DNA of 64,000 bases from JABURQ01 sp029243145 (GTDB lineage: Bacteria; Planctomycetota; Planctomycetia; Planctomycetales; Planctomycetaceae): assembly GCA_965660145.1 (NCBI GenBank), contig CBFHYX010000002.1, positions 1 through 64,000 on the forward strand, written 5' to 3'. A model generated the notes under the pieces. That model made no database searches. It was not told the DNA's origin and worked only from the letters and a program-made list of their open reading frames with translations. A program made the translations under genes and the position numbers. Below are positions 43,086 to 52,966 of this stretch, one piece after another (within the stretch, counting starts at the first letter, position 1; each line of letters opens with the position of its first letter).

Positions 43086-44369
43086 TCACTTCTTCCAATA
43101 CAGTGATTCCTGAGGAGCTTGATAAGAGACCGACAATTGAGGCGTCGGTTTTCTTTGTTCCTCTTGGGAAAGCGATTGCAAACAGGCCTGTACCATGCCG
43201 CTCGTCAACATCGTACGTTCCACAGGATAGACGGCCTTCCCAGTCGTAAACATTGTTTCTGCATGAGCCATCAATGCGGCGGAATAAACCACATTGGGAA
43301 CAGGAGGTAGATAGAACAGAGTGGAAAGAGGTTTATCCTGATTTTTGAGCTTGGCGGCAAAGGTGAAGTCATTCACAAGTCCATTCATCAACAACATCGT
43401 CGCTTTCAGACCATCTCGATAATCAATGCGGTAGGCAATCGGTTTTTCGACCCATTCTCGCATCTGTTCGGGTGTCGGGTAGCGATGACTATAGGTCTCC
43501 GGCTGAGCTAAAGTCTGGCTGCGTGAAAGACAAGCTTCAAACAACTTGGGATTCCAGCCACCGGCTGACCACGATTTATGCGACATCGCTTTCCAGACTG
43601 CATCACCACTTAATGCTTGAACGGCAGCAATTCCGGTCTCTCCACCTTTGCGGCGTTCAGCCATGCATTGCATCATTTCGAGGGTATGAAAGTCATAGAT
43701 ATCCGTGGAGCCAAATGCGATTCCCATAATTTCTTCGACCTCGGAACCCCAGGGAAGATCGACGTCCGGCATGCGCCAGGTGACCGGGAGAGACGATCCC
43801 CCTTGAAACGCGAAGTTCAATTCCTTCGAAGCAGCGACCATTTTTTTAGCCCACTCGAAGTTCCAAGAGAGATGCTTGTCGTTGAAGACCGGAACCGCAC
43901 AACCGTCAGCACGAAAGACTTTTTCGATCTCTGTGAAAAACTGATAGCGGGGATACTGTTTCTGGCCGAACTCGTTAATGGGATAATCGCCATGTTCCCC
44001 AATCACCAGCACACCATCGACGGCGAGCTTTTCACCTCCCGCCCGAAGTGCTTCCTCGATGGTCGAATAGATTTTGAAACCATAACGTTTTGCTCGATCA
44101 CGGCTCAGATCATCATCACCGACCTGATCAACGTACGCGGATATGATTTCAATTTCGGGGTGATGCCATTCTCCCTGAATGGGATAACCGTGTAGAAATC
44201 GTTCAGCCATGTGCCAGGAGTGAGAGAACTCCCGCCAGACGGTGGTAACGACGGCAATCTTCTTTTTTGCTGGGAGAGAGCCGGGATCGGCTGCCATAAT
44301 ATTATTGATGAAAGGGGCAGCGAGAGTTCCCGCGCCGACTGTTTGTAGAAAATGACGTCTGTTCAACAT
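43086..44369 (-). CDS. Tat-exported protein of unknown function
   Basis: A 427-residue secreted protein. The ATG at 44369 follows GAGGAA; it yields the twin-arginine signal LNRRHFLQTVGAGTLAAPFI. The mature part has IAVVTTVWREFSHSWHMAERFLHGYP, EIISAYVDQVGDDDLSRDRAKRYGFKIYSTIEEAL and DGVLVIGEHGDYPINEFGQKQYPRYQFF. It resembles an uncharacterised planctomycete/verrucomicrobial family of Tat proteins; the N-terminal region has a Rossmann-like alternation similar to Gfo/Idh proteins but no GxGxxG. Neighbours give no clue to the substrate. The divergent SDR gene starts about 300 bp away. Confidence 0.75.
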   Translation of the reverse strand: MLNRRHFLQTVGAGTLAAPFINNIMAADPGSLPAKKKIAVVTTVWREFSHSWHMAERFLHGYPIQGEWHHPEIEIISAYVDQVGDDDLSRDRAKRYGFKIYSTIEEALRAGGEKLAVDGVLVIGEHGDYPINEFGQKQYPRYQFFTEIEKVFRADGCAVPVFNDKHLSWNFEWAKKMVAASKELNFAFQGGSSLPVTWRMPDVDLPWGSEVEEIMGIAFGSTDIYDFHTLEMMQCMAERRKGGETGIAAVQALSGDAVWKAMSHKSWSAGGWNPKLFEACLSRSQTLAQPETYSHRYPTPEQMREWVEKPIAYRIDYRDGLKATMLLMNGLVNDFTFAAKLKNQDKPLSTLFYLPPVPNVVYSAALMAHAETMFTTGKAVYPVERTMLTSGMVQACLQSLSQEEQRKPTPQLSVSYQAPQESLYWKK

Positions 44370-44668
44370 GCTGACGTTCCTCGGATGATGAGGATGGTGG
44401 CGCACCCAACAATCGGATGTTTCTTCTTCCGTCATACCCTGAAACCGTCTGACAAGCCAAGGTTTTTAACAACAATAGCCGTGAAACGACAAAGAGAAAT
44501 TCATCCGATGAATTCGCTTGATCCCGCATCAGAACACACCGACCAGCAAGGTTAGCACGATACTGGGATGGACCGCCGCTCGAAGTTGATCAAGCGTTCG
44601 ACTTGAGTTCGGTGTAAAGTATGAAACACAGTCGTTACATAACAGAAACTCTCAGAGAAACCATAAAT

Positions 44669-45454
44669 ATGACAAATTCAAATCGAGTCGCACTTGTGAC
44701 GGGGGCCGGGCGTGGGATCGGTAAAGGCTGTGCCCTCGAACTCGCTAAGTCGGGAGCAGACCTTGTCATTAATGATCGACCTGAGAGTACCGATCTCGAA
44801 CAAACCGCCACAGAAATCCGTGCGTTAGGGCGTCAGTGTTATCCAATCTCCGCGAACATTTTTGATCACGCCGGTTGTCAACAACTCGTCGCGGAAGCCA
44901 CTCAGGAAGCTGGACAGATTGATATACTCATCAGTAATCCCGCGTACAGCAAACGCGGCCAATTTCTCGATTATCCTGCCGAAGAGTTTGAACGGACGAT
45001 TCAAGGGACACTGACGAGCGGGTTTTATCTTAGCCAACTCGTCGCCCAACATTTTGTCAAGCATCAGATCGCTGGGAGGATCGTCTTCATCTCCAGTGTG
45101 CAGGCAGAACTTCCCGTCGGGCTATGTTGCGCTTATGGAGCTGCGAAGGCCGGCCTAAACCACATGATGAGGTCGATTTCTGTCGAGCTGGCAGAATATG
45201 GAATTCTGGTGAATGCGATTGAGCCCGGCTGGATCGACACTCCGGGTGAACACGCAACTTTCAGTGCGGAACAAATAGTAGAGGAAGGCAAGAAATTACC
45301 GCTCGGACGCCTCGGCTTACCCGATGAAATTGGTAAAGCAGCCGCATTTCTCTGTTCCGCGAATGCCGACTATATTACAGGCACGGTCTTACCCGTTGAT
45401 GGTGGTTATCGCTACAAGGATTGTCGTGTCGATCAAGGACGGCTGCGTCCCTAG
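44669..45454 (+). CDS. SDR-family NAD(P)-dependent oxidoreductase
   Basis: A 261-residue short-chain dehydrogenase/reductase. The cofactor motif is TGAGRGIGKG, with VINDRPEST (an acidic residue here favours NAD over NADP weakly). The catalytic Ser is in VFISSVQAELP and Tyr-Lys in CCAYGAAKAG; PGWIDTPGE and PLGRLGLPDEIGKAAAFLCS complete the fold. ATG 44669 gives the normal length; the upstream in-frame ATG 44621 would add 16 residues. The substrate is unknown, probably a sugar or polyol. Confidence 0.9.
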   Translation: MTNSNRVALVTGAGRGIGKGCALELAKSGADLVINDRPESTDLEQTATEIRALGRQCYPISANIFDHAGCQQLVAEATQEAGQIDILISNPAYSKRGQFLDYPAEEFERTIQGTLTSGFYLSQLVAQHFVKHQIAGRIVFISSVQAELPVGLCCAYGAAKAGLNHMMRSISVELAEYGILVNAIEPGWIDTPGEHATFSAEQIVEEGKKLPLGRLGLPDEIGKAAAFLCSANADYITGTVLPVDGGYRYKDCRVDQGRLRP

Positions 45455-45536
45455 AGCGTCTGAACCTTAACTGTATTTTATGACTTGCTACGATATTCGA
45501 AGAGAATATGTAAGGTACGCAGTCAGCAATCTCCAT

Positions 45537-46976
45537 TTAGCTCAGAATATCTGTGACCACATGCGCGGGGCGTTTGTTGGTGATGATCTGCTCTTGCCCA
45601 CTCGACAGATAAAGCAATTCTTCATGATTCAATCCAAACTGATTCATCAGGGTTGCCTGAAAATCGTTCGGCGTGACCACATTTTCTACGGCACGGTGTC
45701 CCACATCGTCGGTTTTCCCATAAGCTAATCCGCCTTGGATACCACCTCCGGCGAGCCAGATACTAAATCCTTGGCCGTTGTGATCTCGGCCCGCTTTTTT
45801 GGCATCACCATGATCTTGAGTCACCGGAAGCCGTCCAATCTCACCACCCCAATGCACGATGGTACTATCGAGAAGTCCTCGTTGTTTGAGATCTTTCACA
45901 AGAGCGGCCGCAGGTTGATCAGTCTTTTGACAGACCGATGGTAAGCCGGTCGTGATATTACTGTGGTTGTCCCAGGGTTGTCCGCTGTGGAAAAGTTGGA
46001 CGAAGCGAACTCCACGTTCGACAAGTCGGCGGGAAATCAGACAGCGGGTCCCATATTCGCGACATTTTGGATTATCGAGGCCGTACATTTTTTGCGTGGC
46101 CTCGGTTTCTTGTGAGATATCAAGTGCTTCCGCAGCGGCGGTCTGCATGCGGGCTGCGAGTTCGTAACTGGCAATGCGGGCTTCAAGTTCCGCTTCGCCG
46201 GGACGCTTTTCGAGATAACGTTGATTGAGTGTTTTCAGGAGTTCGAGATTCTGCTTCTGGAATGTCCCTTGCAAATGAGCGGGGGCTTCGAGATTCAAAA
46301 TTCGCGGTTCTTGCGGACGCAACACAGTCCCTTGGAACAAAGCCGGCATGAAACCATTCGACCAATTGGTCACGCCGTCAACGGGCAACCCGCCGGGATC
46401 GCTCAACACCATGTAGGCTGGCAGGTTCTGTGTTTCAGAACCAAGGGCATAGACGAGCCATGACCCGAGTGTCGGACGCCCCAGAACTCCGGGAATACCT
46501 CCATGAAAGTATCGAATGGACACTTCATGTCCGTTGGCTCCGGTGTGCATACTCCGAATCAGACAGATGTCGTCCACGATTTCCGAAGTATGAGGAAGCA
46601 GTTCGGAGAGTTCGGTACCGCACTCTCCATGTTTCTCGAACTTCCAAGGTGAGCCCATCAGTTTCTTGCTTGCCTCATTCACAAAACTGAACTGGATGTC
46701 GTCCTTGTAATCGACTCCGTTGAGGCGGGTGAGTTGTGGCTTTGGGTCGGTCAGGTCCATGTGGGAAGGACCGCCGTGTTGGAACAGCGAGATCATCGCT
46801 TGCGCTTGGGGCTCGAAATGTGGTTCGCGAGGCAGGAGATCATTGTGTGGTTCACGCAATGTTACACTCTTGGGTTTCGCATTGGCTTTTTCCTGCTTGA
46901 GAAGCCAGGCAAGCGCAACCGAGCCGATTCCCATGGCTTGGTGAGACAAGAAGTCGCGTCGGGAGAATGGGTTCAT
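45537..46976 (-). CDS. DUF1501 Tat-exported protein
   Basis: A 479-residue protein of the DUF1501 family, paired in planctomycetes with PSD1-type cytochrome proteins. ATG 46976 begins a twin-arginine signal (MNPFSRRDFLSHQAMGIGSVALA). The core motifs are MISLFQHGGPSHMDLTDPKPQL, FEKHGECGTELSELLPHTSEIVDDICLIRSMHTGA and VVHWGGEIGRLPVTQD...DHNGQGFSIWLAGGGIQGG, features of an alkaline-phosphatase/sulfatase-like fold without the sulfatase Cys. The function is unknown. It starts 60 bp after the PSD1 gene, in the same operon. Confidence 0.92.
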   Translation of the reverse strand: MNPFSRRDFLSHQAMGIGSVALAWLLKQEKANAKPKSVTLREPHNDLLPREPHFEPQAQAMISLFQHGGPSHMDLTDPKPQLTRLNGVDYKDDIQFSFVNEASKKLMGSPWKFEKHGECGTELSELLPHTSEIVDDICLIRSMHTGANGHEVSIRYFHGGIPGVLGRPTLGSWLVYALGSETQNLPAYMVLSDPGGLPVDGVTNWSNGFMPALFQGTVLRPQEPRILNLEAPAHLQGTFQKQNLELLKTLNQRYLEKRPGEAELEARIASYELAARMQTAAAEALDISQETEATQKMYGLDNPKCREYGTRCLISRRLVERGVRFVQLFHSGQPWDNHSNITTGLPSVCQKTDQPAAALVKDLKQRGLLDSTIVHWGGEIGRLPVTQDHGDAKKAGRDHNGQGFSIWLAGGGIQGGLAYGKTDDVGHRAVENVVTPNDFQATLMNQFGLNHEELLYLSSGQEQIITNKRPAHVVTDILS

Positions 46977-47035
46977 GGCTATCGATTTCTGAAATCTGTG
47001 AATGTCAGGAGCGTAAGAATGTTGGTGAGCGAGGC

Positions 47036-50000
47036 TTAATCGATGTAGATAAATTCGTTGGAATTGAGCAGCACCTGGCACAAATTGATCAACACCTGGC
47101 GACCTGCCGTGACTCCGGAAGGCGTCCCGCGATCATCCTGATGTAACTCGTTCAATTGGTTTGCGACAAACTGCATGGCAACTTGCAACTCTTGAGTTGT
47201 TGGAGGTCGCAAGTAGGCCAGTTCCCATGCGGAGGCAACCTGTTTCGGCAATTCGGCGTAGCTTTCCCGTGTTTGCGGCCCATGAAAGTCATCGGTGGCA
47301 CTAAAGGCCAGACTCTCACCGGCAGAAGTTTTCAGTGTGATGGTGACGGGCCAAGAGAAGGAATCCGATGTTTCATGAGCGAGGCAGTCGGTGATCAAAT
47401 CGATGGTGTCGCCCGGTTGAACGTCTAATTGGGGAACCTTTGTCGCAGCTTTGCCATTATGGGCTTGCCACTCTCCGGCCAAAGCACTGCGAGAGGAAAC
47501 AATACGTCCTCGCACTCCATCACCATTTTCACTGCCATGTGACAGAGTGCCCGAGATGGTGAGCGTTCCTGCTGCGGGAGCAATCCAACGACGGATTGCG
47601 CTATATTCCCGCCCCGGATGACCGCCTGATTTATTGACAATCACCCAACCAATGGTTGGATCGGGGCGTTTTGATCCCCCTTGCCAATCCGATCCCGTCC
47701 AATGCGGGAGCGGAGTGAATTCGGTCAGCTTGGTCTGTTCATTAAAACGTCCGTAGCCGTATGCCCAGATTGCGGGAGGAGGCGAGGGAAGTTGTGGTAA
47801 TGATTTCTGCAACTCCGCATCGAGCGGATGCGGTTTATCGACAGCGCGTCCCGCGAGCTTCGCCGCTTGATCGAGCGTAAACTCTCCATTCATCAGCATC
47901 AAAGACTGTGTGGCAACCGTCGATACAGGACGGCGTTCGCAATTGACGTCCATCACGGGAGCATCGAAAGTCTGTAACATGGCCACCGGCTGCGAACGAC
48001 GGACTTTGATATAGAGACTTCGGCGAGTCTGCGGACCATCAACAATCACCTGTCCTGTTTCATCTTCCTTGATCGCGACAGGAATTCCAAAGAGTTCTCG
48101 TTTCAGTGTCCCGGAAGCAGATATCATGCGATCTCGCAGGATCTCGGCTTCCAAACGCTGCATAGGTTTCCGCCAGTAACATTTGTTCTCGGGATCAATC
48201 TTGTTCATTTCAGGATCACGCATTGATGTTTGACGCCAAGCGGTCGAAGTCAGAATCAAACGGTGAAGATGTTTGAGACTCCATCCTTCTCGCATGAACT
48301 CATCAGCCAGCCAGTCGAGGAGTTCGGGATTTGTGGGGACATCGCCAAGTTTGCCGAAGTCGCTCGGCGTCGAAACCAGTCCACGACCGAAGTGATGCAT
48401 CCAGACGCGATTGACCAAAACTCGGGCCACCAGAGGATGTTTTCCACTCGTCAACCACTCTGCGTATGCAAGTCGACGACCTGTGGTGGGAAGTTGATCA
48501 TTGTTAAGCGGAATACTTGGGCCAGCTCCTTCAGGGGCTGCGATGGTGAGTCCTGCCGGTGCAACTTCCTGTTTGGGTTGTTTGTGATCTCCACGATGAA
48601 ACAATTTCGTGACCGGAACGTGACCTGGCTTTTCGTTGAGAACACGAAGAAACTCTTCCGGCTTTTTTTGTTTGCGGAGTTCGGCGATTTTCTGATCGAA
48701 AGTCTTCAGCTCTTTTGCGGCCTCAGGCAGATACTGGTAGAGAACTCCCGGCGTGATATTCACACTCGGGTGCTTTTTCAACAATGCTTTCTGATCGGCA
48801 TTCCGTTCCTTGACGGGCGTTTCATAAGCCAGTCGTAGTTCCGCTCGCAGAGGCTCTTCGTATTTCTCTAACTCTTTGGCCAATGCCTGAGCCATATATT
48901 CGGTTTGTTTGACCGATTTTTCTGCGGCGATTTTCTTCACCTCGGCTTCCACTTCGGCCGCTTTTTCTCGATCAGAGGCTGTGTAGAGCGAAATTCGACG
49001 TTGAGTGGGGATTTTCCACTGCTGCCAGTCATACGCCGGCTCGAAGACCGACCGGAGCGCGAAATAATCGATTTGCGAAATGGGATCGTAACGATGATCG
49101 TGGCATTGGGCGCAAGCGACGCTCATTCCCAGCAGCGATGAGCTGACAATTTTAATCGTGTCTGCCATCACTTTGTTTCTTGCTTCAGGGCTGTTGTCAC
49201 CTGATCCCGTTCCGTCTGCCGCCATCCGCAGAAACCCCGTTGCAGTCAGCAGTTCAATTTGCTCTGCCGTGAGGTCTCCTGCAATCGGTCCGGCAAGTTC
49301 ATCTCCGGCGATTTGCTCAGTGATGAATTGATCAAACGGCTTATCCTCATTCAACGACCGAATGACATAATCGCGATATTTCCAAGCCCAAGGACGTTCA
49401 TCGTCGCGAAGTGTGTTCCCTTCGGAATCGGCGTAGCCAGCAACATCAAGCCAGTGACGCGCCCAGCGTTCGCCGTAATGGGGTGAGTCCAGTATTGAAT
49501 TGACGAGTTGTTCGTACCAATCATCGCTGGTGTGGTTCTGCCAGCGGGACAGTTCATCGGGTGCGGGAGGGAGTCCGGTTAAATCAAAATAGACGCGTTT
49601 AATGAGAGTCAACCGATCCGCATCGTAAGAAAAGGAAAGTCCCTCGGGCATTGCCTGTCGTAAGAAACGATCAACGGGCGTTCGGCTACGATCATCCTGC
49701 TTCACGGTGGGGACTTCCGGTCGCTTGATTGGCTGGAAGGCCCAGTAATTACGTTCTTCCAGAGTAATCGGGATTCCGGGACCAATCGTCTCAGGTTCTG
49801 GTCGAAGAGTTTTTGCGCCTTCTGTAATCCAGCGTTCCAAGGTGGCGATTCTTTCTGCGGGAACTTGAGCTTCTCCCGGTGGCATCTCTCCACTCTTCAT
49901 CCGGCCCAACAAATAACTCGCCTCGGGATCACCGGGTTCGATGACGGCCCCCGAATCGCCACCCTTGAGCATGAACTTCACCAGGCGTAAATCGAGAGAG

Positions 50001-50176
50001 CCATCCGGCTCCGAAGTCGCTCCATGGCAATCGAAGCAAAATTCGCGAAGGATCGGTCGGATGTCTTTCTCAAAAGATGTGGGAGACTGCGGTTCTTTAG
50101 CCTGCAAATTTTGGAGGGTGGTACTGAAGACAGCACACAGCATCATAAATTTGATCAACAGCGAAACAGGTTTCAT
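47036..50176 (-). CDS. Planctomycete PSD1 protein: cytochrome c-like, DUF1549 and DUF1553 domains
   Basis: A 1046-residue exported protein. ATG 50176 follows AGG and begins a signal peptide (LLIKFMMLCAVFSTTLQ). A planctomycete cytochrome c domain has ILREFCFDCHGA (Cys47, Cys50, His51). DUF1549 starts near residue 140 (TPVDRFLRQAMPEGLSFSYDADRLTLIKRVYFDLTGLPP and ERWARHWLDVAGYADSEG). DUF1553 follows (RLAYAEWLTSGKHPLVARVLVNRVWMHHFGRGLVSTPSDFG). A beta-rich insert of about 170 residues interrupts the C-terminal part before ESYAELPKQVASAWELAYLRPPT. It ends NSNEFIYID, as usual. With the DUF1501 partner it is thought to act on complex polysaccharides, but this is unproven. Confidence 0.93.
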   Translation of the reverse strand: MKPVSLLIKFMMLCAVFSTTLQNLQAKEPQSPTSFEKDIRPILREFCFDCHGATSEPDGSLDLRLVKFMLKGGDSGAVIEPGDPEASYLLGRMKSGEMPPGEAQVPAERIATLERWITEGAKTLRPEPETIGPGIPITLEERNYWAFQPIKRPEVPTVKQDDRSRTPVDRFLRQAMPEGLSFSYDADRLTLIKRVYFDLTGLPPAPDELSRWQNHTSDDWYEQLVNSILDSPHYGERWARHWLDVAGYADSEGNTLRDDERPWAWKYRDYVIRSLNEDKPFDQFITEQIAGDELAGPIAGDLTAEQIELLTATGFLRMAADGTGSGDNSPEARNKVMADTIKIVSSSLLGMSVACAQCHDHRYDPISQIDYFALRSVFEPAYDWQQWKIPTQRRISLYTASDREKAAEVEAEVKKIAAEKSVKQTEYMAQALAKELEKYEEPLRAELRLAYETPVKERNADQKALLKKHPSVNITPGVLYQYLPEAAKELKTFDQKIAELRKQKKPEEFLRVLNEKPGHVPVTKLFHRGDHKQPKQEVAPAGLTIAAPEGAGPSIPLNNDQLPTTGRRLAYAEWLTSGKHPLVARVLVNRVWMHHFGRGLVSTPSDFGKLGDVPTNPELLDWLADEFMREGWSLKHLHRLILTSTAWRQTSMRDPEMNKIDPENKCYWRKPMQRLEAEILRDRMISASGTLKRELFGIPVAIKEDETGQVIVDGPQTRRSLYIKVRRSQPVAMLQTFDAPVMDVNCERRPVSTVATQSLMLMNGEFTLDQAAKLAGRAVDKPHPLDAELQKSLPQLPSPPPAIWAYGYGRFNEQTKLTEFTPLPHWTGSDWQGGSKRPDPTIGWVIVNKSGGHPGREYSAIRRWIAPAAGTLTISGTLSHGSENGDGVRGRIVSSRSALAGEWQAHNGKAATKVPQLDVQPGDTIDLITDCLAHETSDSFSWPVTITLKTSAGESLAFSATDDFHGPQTRESYAELPKQVASAWELAYLRPPTTQELQVAMQFVANQLNELHQDDRGTPSGVTAGRQVLINLCQVLLNSNEFIYID

Positions 50177-50956
50177 GGCAGGAGCCTGATACTGGTAGGA
50201 CGACTTGAAAAGACGGCAGTCGGTGAGCGAGAACAGTCGATAAAGTGGAGGCGGGACGTTTTCGGGGTGCGTTCCTATTATCGTCACTGAATGCGTACAT
50301 GCAAGAGCGTTCTTCAGACGACTTGCTTGTAAATCGCCTTTGCCAGAAGAAACTCAATGACATTTCTCATGGAATTTGCATCAATCACGGCGATCAGAAC
50401 ATTCGCAGGTTTGGGTGACTAGTTCGAACTTGTCATACGTTTGAGGTATATGGCTGCGATTTGTTTTCAATGAGTAGCAATCAAAAAGTGATTCATCCGG
50501 AAACTACGTATTCATCCTCGAAACCCGACAGCCGCGCAGTGTCAAAAAACTTAGCCGAACCCAACATCGCGTGAGATCAACAGGTTGAGCGCCTTCCACG
50601 ACCCAATTCTCGGTCGAGAAGAACAGAACTTGAGCCAATTTTGATCAGATTGACGGACCTAAAGCGATCCAAAGTGGTGTGAAGCGACACACACTGCGGA
50701 TCTTCATAACCTTGGTTCTTTGGCAACTTGATTTCACTGATCGTTTTGCTCTTGCCATTGAGTGTCTACCAGAGTTAGCGTTCGGAGTTGGTGGTCGTAA
50801 GACGCGATGCAGCCGTCTGGCAAGGTCTCCATCACCCTCTCTCAACGACCTCCGAACTTCAGGAGCATCCATGGCTAGAGCGACTTACGAAATTATGTTC
50901 CCGCGTCTGGCTCGTGGGAGTCTATTTTTCAAGAGAGAAAAAAACGTTGTCTCGAC

Positions 50957-50979
50957 ACAGGAAAGAGCAACTTGCTCTA
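50957..50979. repeat. Palindromic short repeat, copy 2
   Basis: Identical in all 23 bases to 32625-32647, 18 kb away and in the same orientation, again in a decay or gene-free zone. Confidence 0.8.
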
Positions 50980-51062
50980 GCGTGTTCAGAAATCTGCGGC
51001 AAAACCCTCGAATTTCCACCAGATCGGGACAATGCCACTAACTCAATGAGAGTCCCGATTTG

Positions 51063-51200
51063 CTCAAGAGTATTCAAGGGTATCGTCAAGAGTATGAGAA
51101 GGGTGTGTCTGTGTCCCATACTCTTGAAGAGTCTTGGATGCACTGATCACTCAACGAGTTAGCACCAGTTCAAGAGTATCGGGTTTCAAACTCTTGACAT
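51063..51200. repeat. Cluster of direct and inverted TCAAGAGTAT motifs
   Basis: TCAAGAGTAT or a one-base variant occurs directly at 51064, 51074 (AAGGGTAT), 51086 and 51170 and inverted at 51119 (ATACTCTTGA), with a further ACTCTTGAC at 51190. The copy at 51086-51096 and the inverted copy at 51118-51128 form an 11-bp perfect stem with a 21-base loop. Confidence 0.7.
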
Positions 51201-51544
51201 CTTGAAACGGGCATAGAATGTTTGAATAACGGCTCGGCACCCGCGATCCAGAATTCGATCTCACTTCGCGAAACCCAGCCAGTGAAGGACACCTAGATTG
51301 GTTGAGAGATTTCCCATTCTACACCCGGTGGGATAGATGTGTTCAGCGAACGACAAATCCGAATCAGCGTCAGTCGATGAAACCGGGGTGTACGATGAAA
51401 GACCAAGAACAAACCTATTTGAACTGCCGAGATCTGCTGATCGCCGATTTCCTGTTCCGCGAAACGCAGGCGAAGATCAGAGGTCAGAAAACTTCCGAGG
51501 CTGGGGATAATATCAGTGATTAGCCGAGGTAACCGTAATTTGGC

Positions 51545-52714
51545 ATGATAAAATCGGCGAATGTACAAACACGAAAGTACGACGTGAAAGCGTCACAAAA
51601 ACTATCCTGGCAGAGCCATTCCGAAACCAGAACTGCTGTTTGGCAATCTGAGGCAGGTTATCCACCGCCTGAAACGCTCATCTTAGCAGATGACACACTG
51701 ACGGGTGATGCCGCCTACTGGCGAGCGTGCGCGGGTACCGCGATGCTTTACACGGGTGATTTTCAAAACGCCAAACAACTACTGCAAGCCGTGACTCGAC
51801 GAGCCGACCGTAAACCAGCCAAGCCGATGAGCACAATGCTGGAGACCTTCCATCAACATCGAGCGCGACAAATCGTCCGAGCCAACATCACGAATAAGGT
51901 CTTGATTGAGTTGCAGTATGGCGAATGCAATCTGACTCGATCACCGGAATTCCAGGAAGCGGTTGAAAGTGCGTTGGGGGAAAAAGCCCCAGAGACGATG
52001 GTGTTATCTCTACGTGAAACATTAGGCATGATCGGCGCCAATGAGTGGAGGAAAAAAGGCGTGTACGTCAATTCCCTGAAGGCGAACATCCACGCGAGTT
52101 ACGGAGTGTTTTCACCAGTCCGCGGCGAGTACCTAGATCTCATCAATGCCGCTGATCTCAACGATCCGCAGATCGGGTGGGACATCGGAACCGGAACTGG
52201 TGTCATCGCAGCGGTTCTAGTCGCACGTGGAGTTCAGCAAGTGGTCGCCACAGACACAAGTGGTCGCGCCTTGCAATCTGCCGCTGAGAATTTTCAACGC
52301 CTGAATATGCAAACAAAGATCAGCCTCGTTGAGACAAGTCTCTTTCCCTCAGGCAAAGCCGACCTTATCGTCTGCAACCCACCATGGGTGCCTGCCAAAG
52401 TCAATACGCCGATCGAGCATTCCATCTACGATCCGAAAAGCCAAATGCTGAAGGGTTTTTTAAATGGTGCAAAATCACGCTTGAATGCGAACGGTGAAGC
52501 CTGGTTGATTATGTCAAACCTGGCAGAGAATATTGGCTTGCGGAGTCCTGATGATTTGCAGAATTGGATTAAACAAGCTGGCTTGAGTGTGATTGATAAA
52601 CGAGACATTTCACCGAAACATGCGAAGTCGAGTGAGCAATCAGACCGTCTCTATGAAGCGCGTTCAAAAGAAGTGACATCGCTTTATCGGTTGAGATCTG
52701 CCGATGAGAGCTAG
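51545..52714 (+). CDS. Class I SAM-dependent methyltransferase (HemK/RsmC-like)
   Basis: A 389-residue soluble protein. The C-terminal half is a Rossmann methyltransferase: IGWDIGTGTGVIAAVLVARG (SAM-binding motif I), QVVATDTSGRALQSAAENFQRLN (motif II) and ADLIVCNPPWVPA, the (N/D)PPY/W motif found in enzymes methylating N atoms of nucleotides or glutamine. The N-terminal half (about 190 residues) is helical and unrecognised and may bind substrate, as in RlmG/RsmC-type enzymes. The true target is unknown. No Shine-Dalgarno precedes the ATG. Confidence 0.84.
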   Translation: MIKSANVQTRKYDVKASQKLSWQSHSETRTAVWQSEAGYPPPETLILADDTLTGDAAYWRACAGTAMLYTGDFQNAKQLLQAVTRRADRKPAKPMSTMLETFHQHRARQIVRANITNKVLIELQYGECNLTRSPEFQEAVESALGEKAPETMVLSLRETLGMIGANEWRKKGVYVNSLKANIHASYGVFSPVRGEYLDLINAADLNDPQIGWDIGTGTGVIAAVLVARGVQQVVATDTSGRALQSAAENFQRLNMQTKISLVETSLFPSGKADLIVCNPPWVPAKVNTPIEHSIYDPKSQMLKGFLNGAKSRLNANGEAWLIMSNLAENIGLRSPDDLQNWIKQAGLSVIDKRDISPKHAKSSEQSDRLYEARSKEVTSLYRLRSADES

Positions 52715-52966
52715 CCGAATTCGGGTTTCTTAAACGTTAATGCTCCTTCGCTTTCCTCTCTGAGTAAACTTCATTTTTTTACTCATTTCGAAAGATCCGT
52801 ATCGTAACGCCAATTCTGCTACCCATGGACGGATTATCCATGTCCGTTCCGATGCCATGATCTACTGCGACACCCGGACCGAGCCAAACAGGATTAAATT
52901 GAAGGCCATTGGCCAATTGGAAATCCCTGGAACCCGAGTTCTTTGTTGGCCATTCAATCTATTGGA

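Larger units (their letters stand above)
50177..51544. other. Gene-free gap of 1.4 kb with repeat motifs
   Basis: No frame on either strand has recognisable domains or a good start. The gap holds the second copy of the palindromic 23-mer (50957) and a dense cluster of TCAAGAGTAT motifs (51063-51200). Base composition looks typical of eroded intergenic DNA. Confidence 0.55.

Noticed and set aside
51293..51568. A 91-residue minus-strand frame
   Set aside because: It overlaps the start of the methyltransferase gene and its sequence has no recognisable feature.
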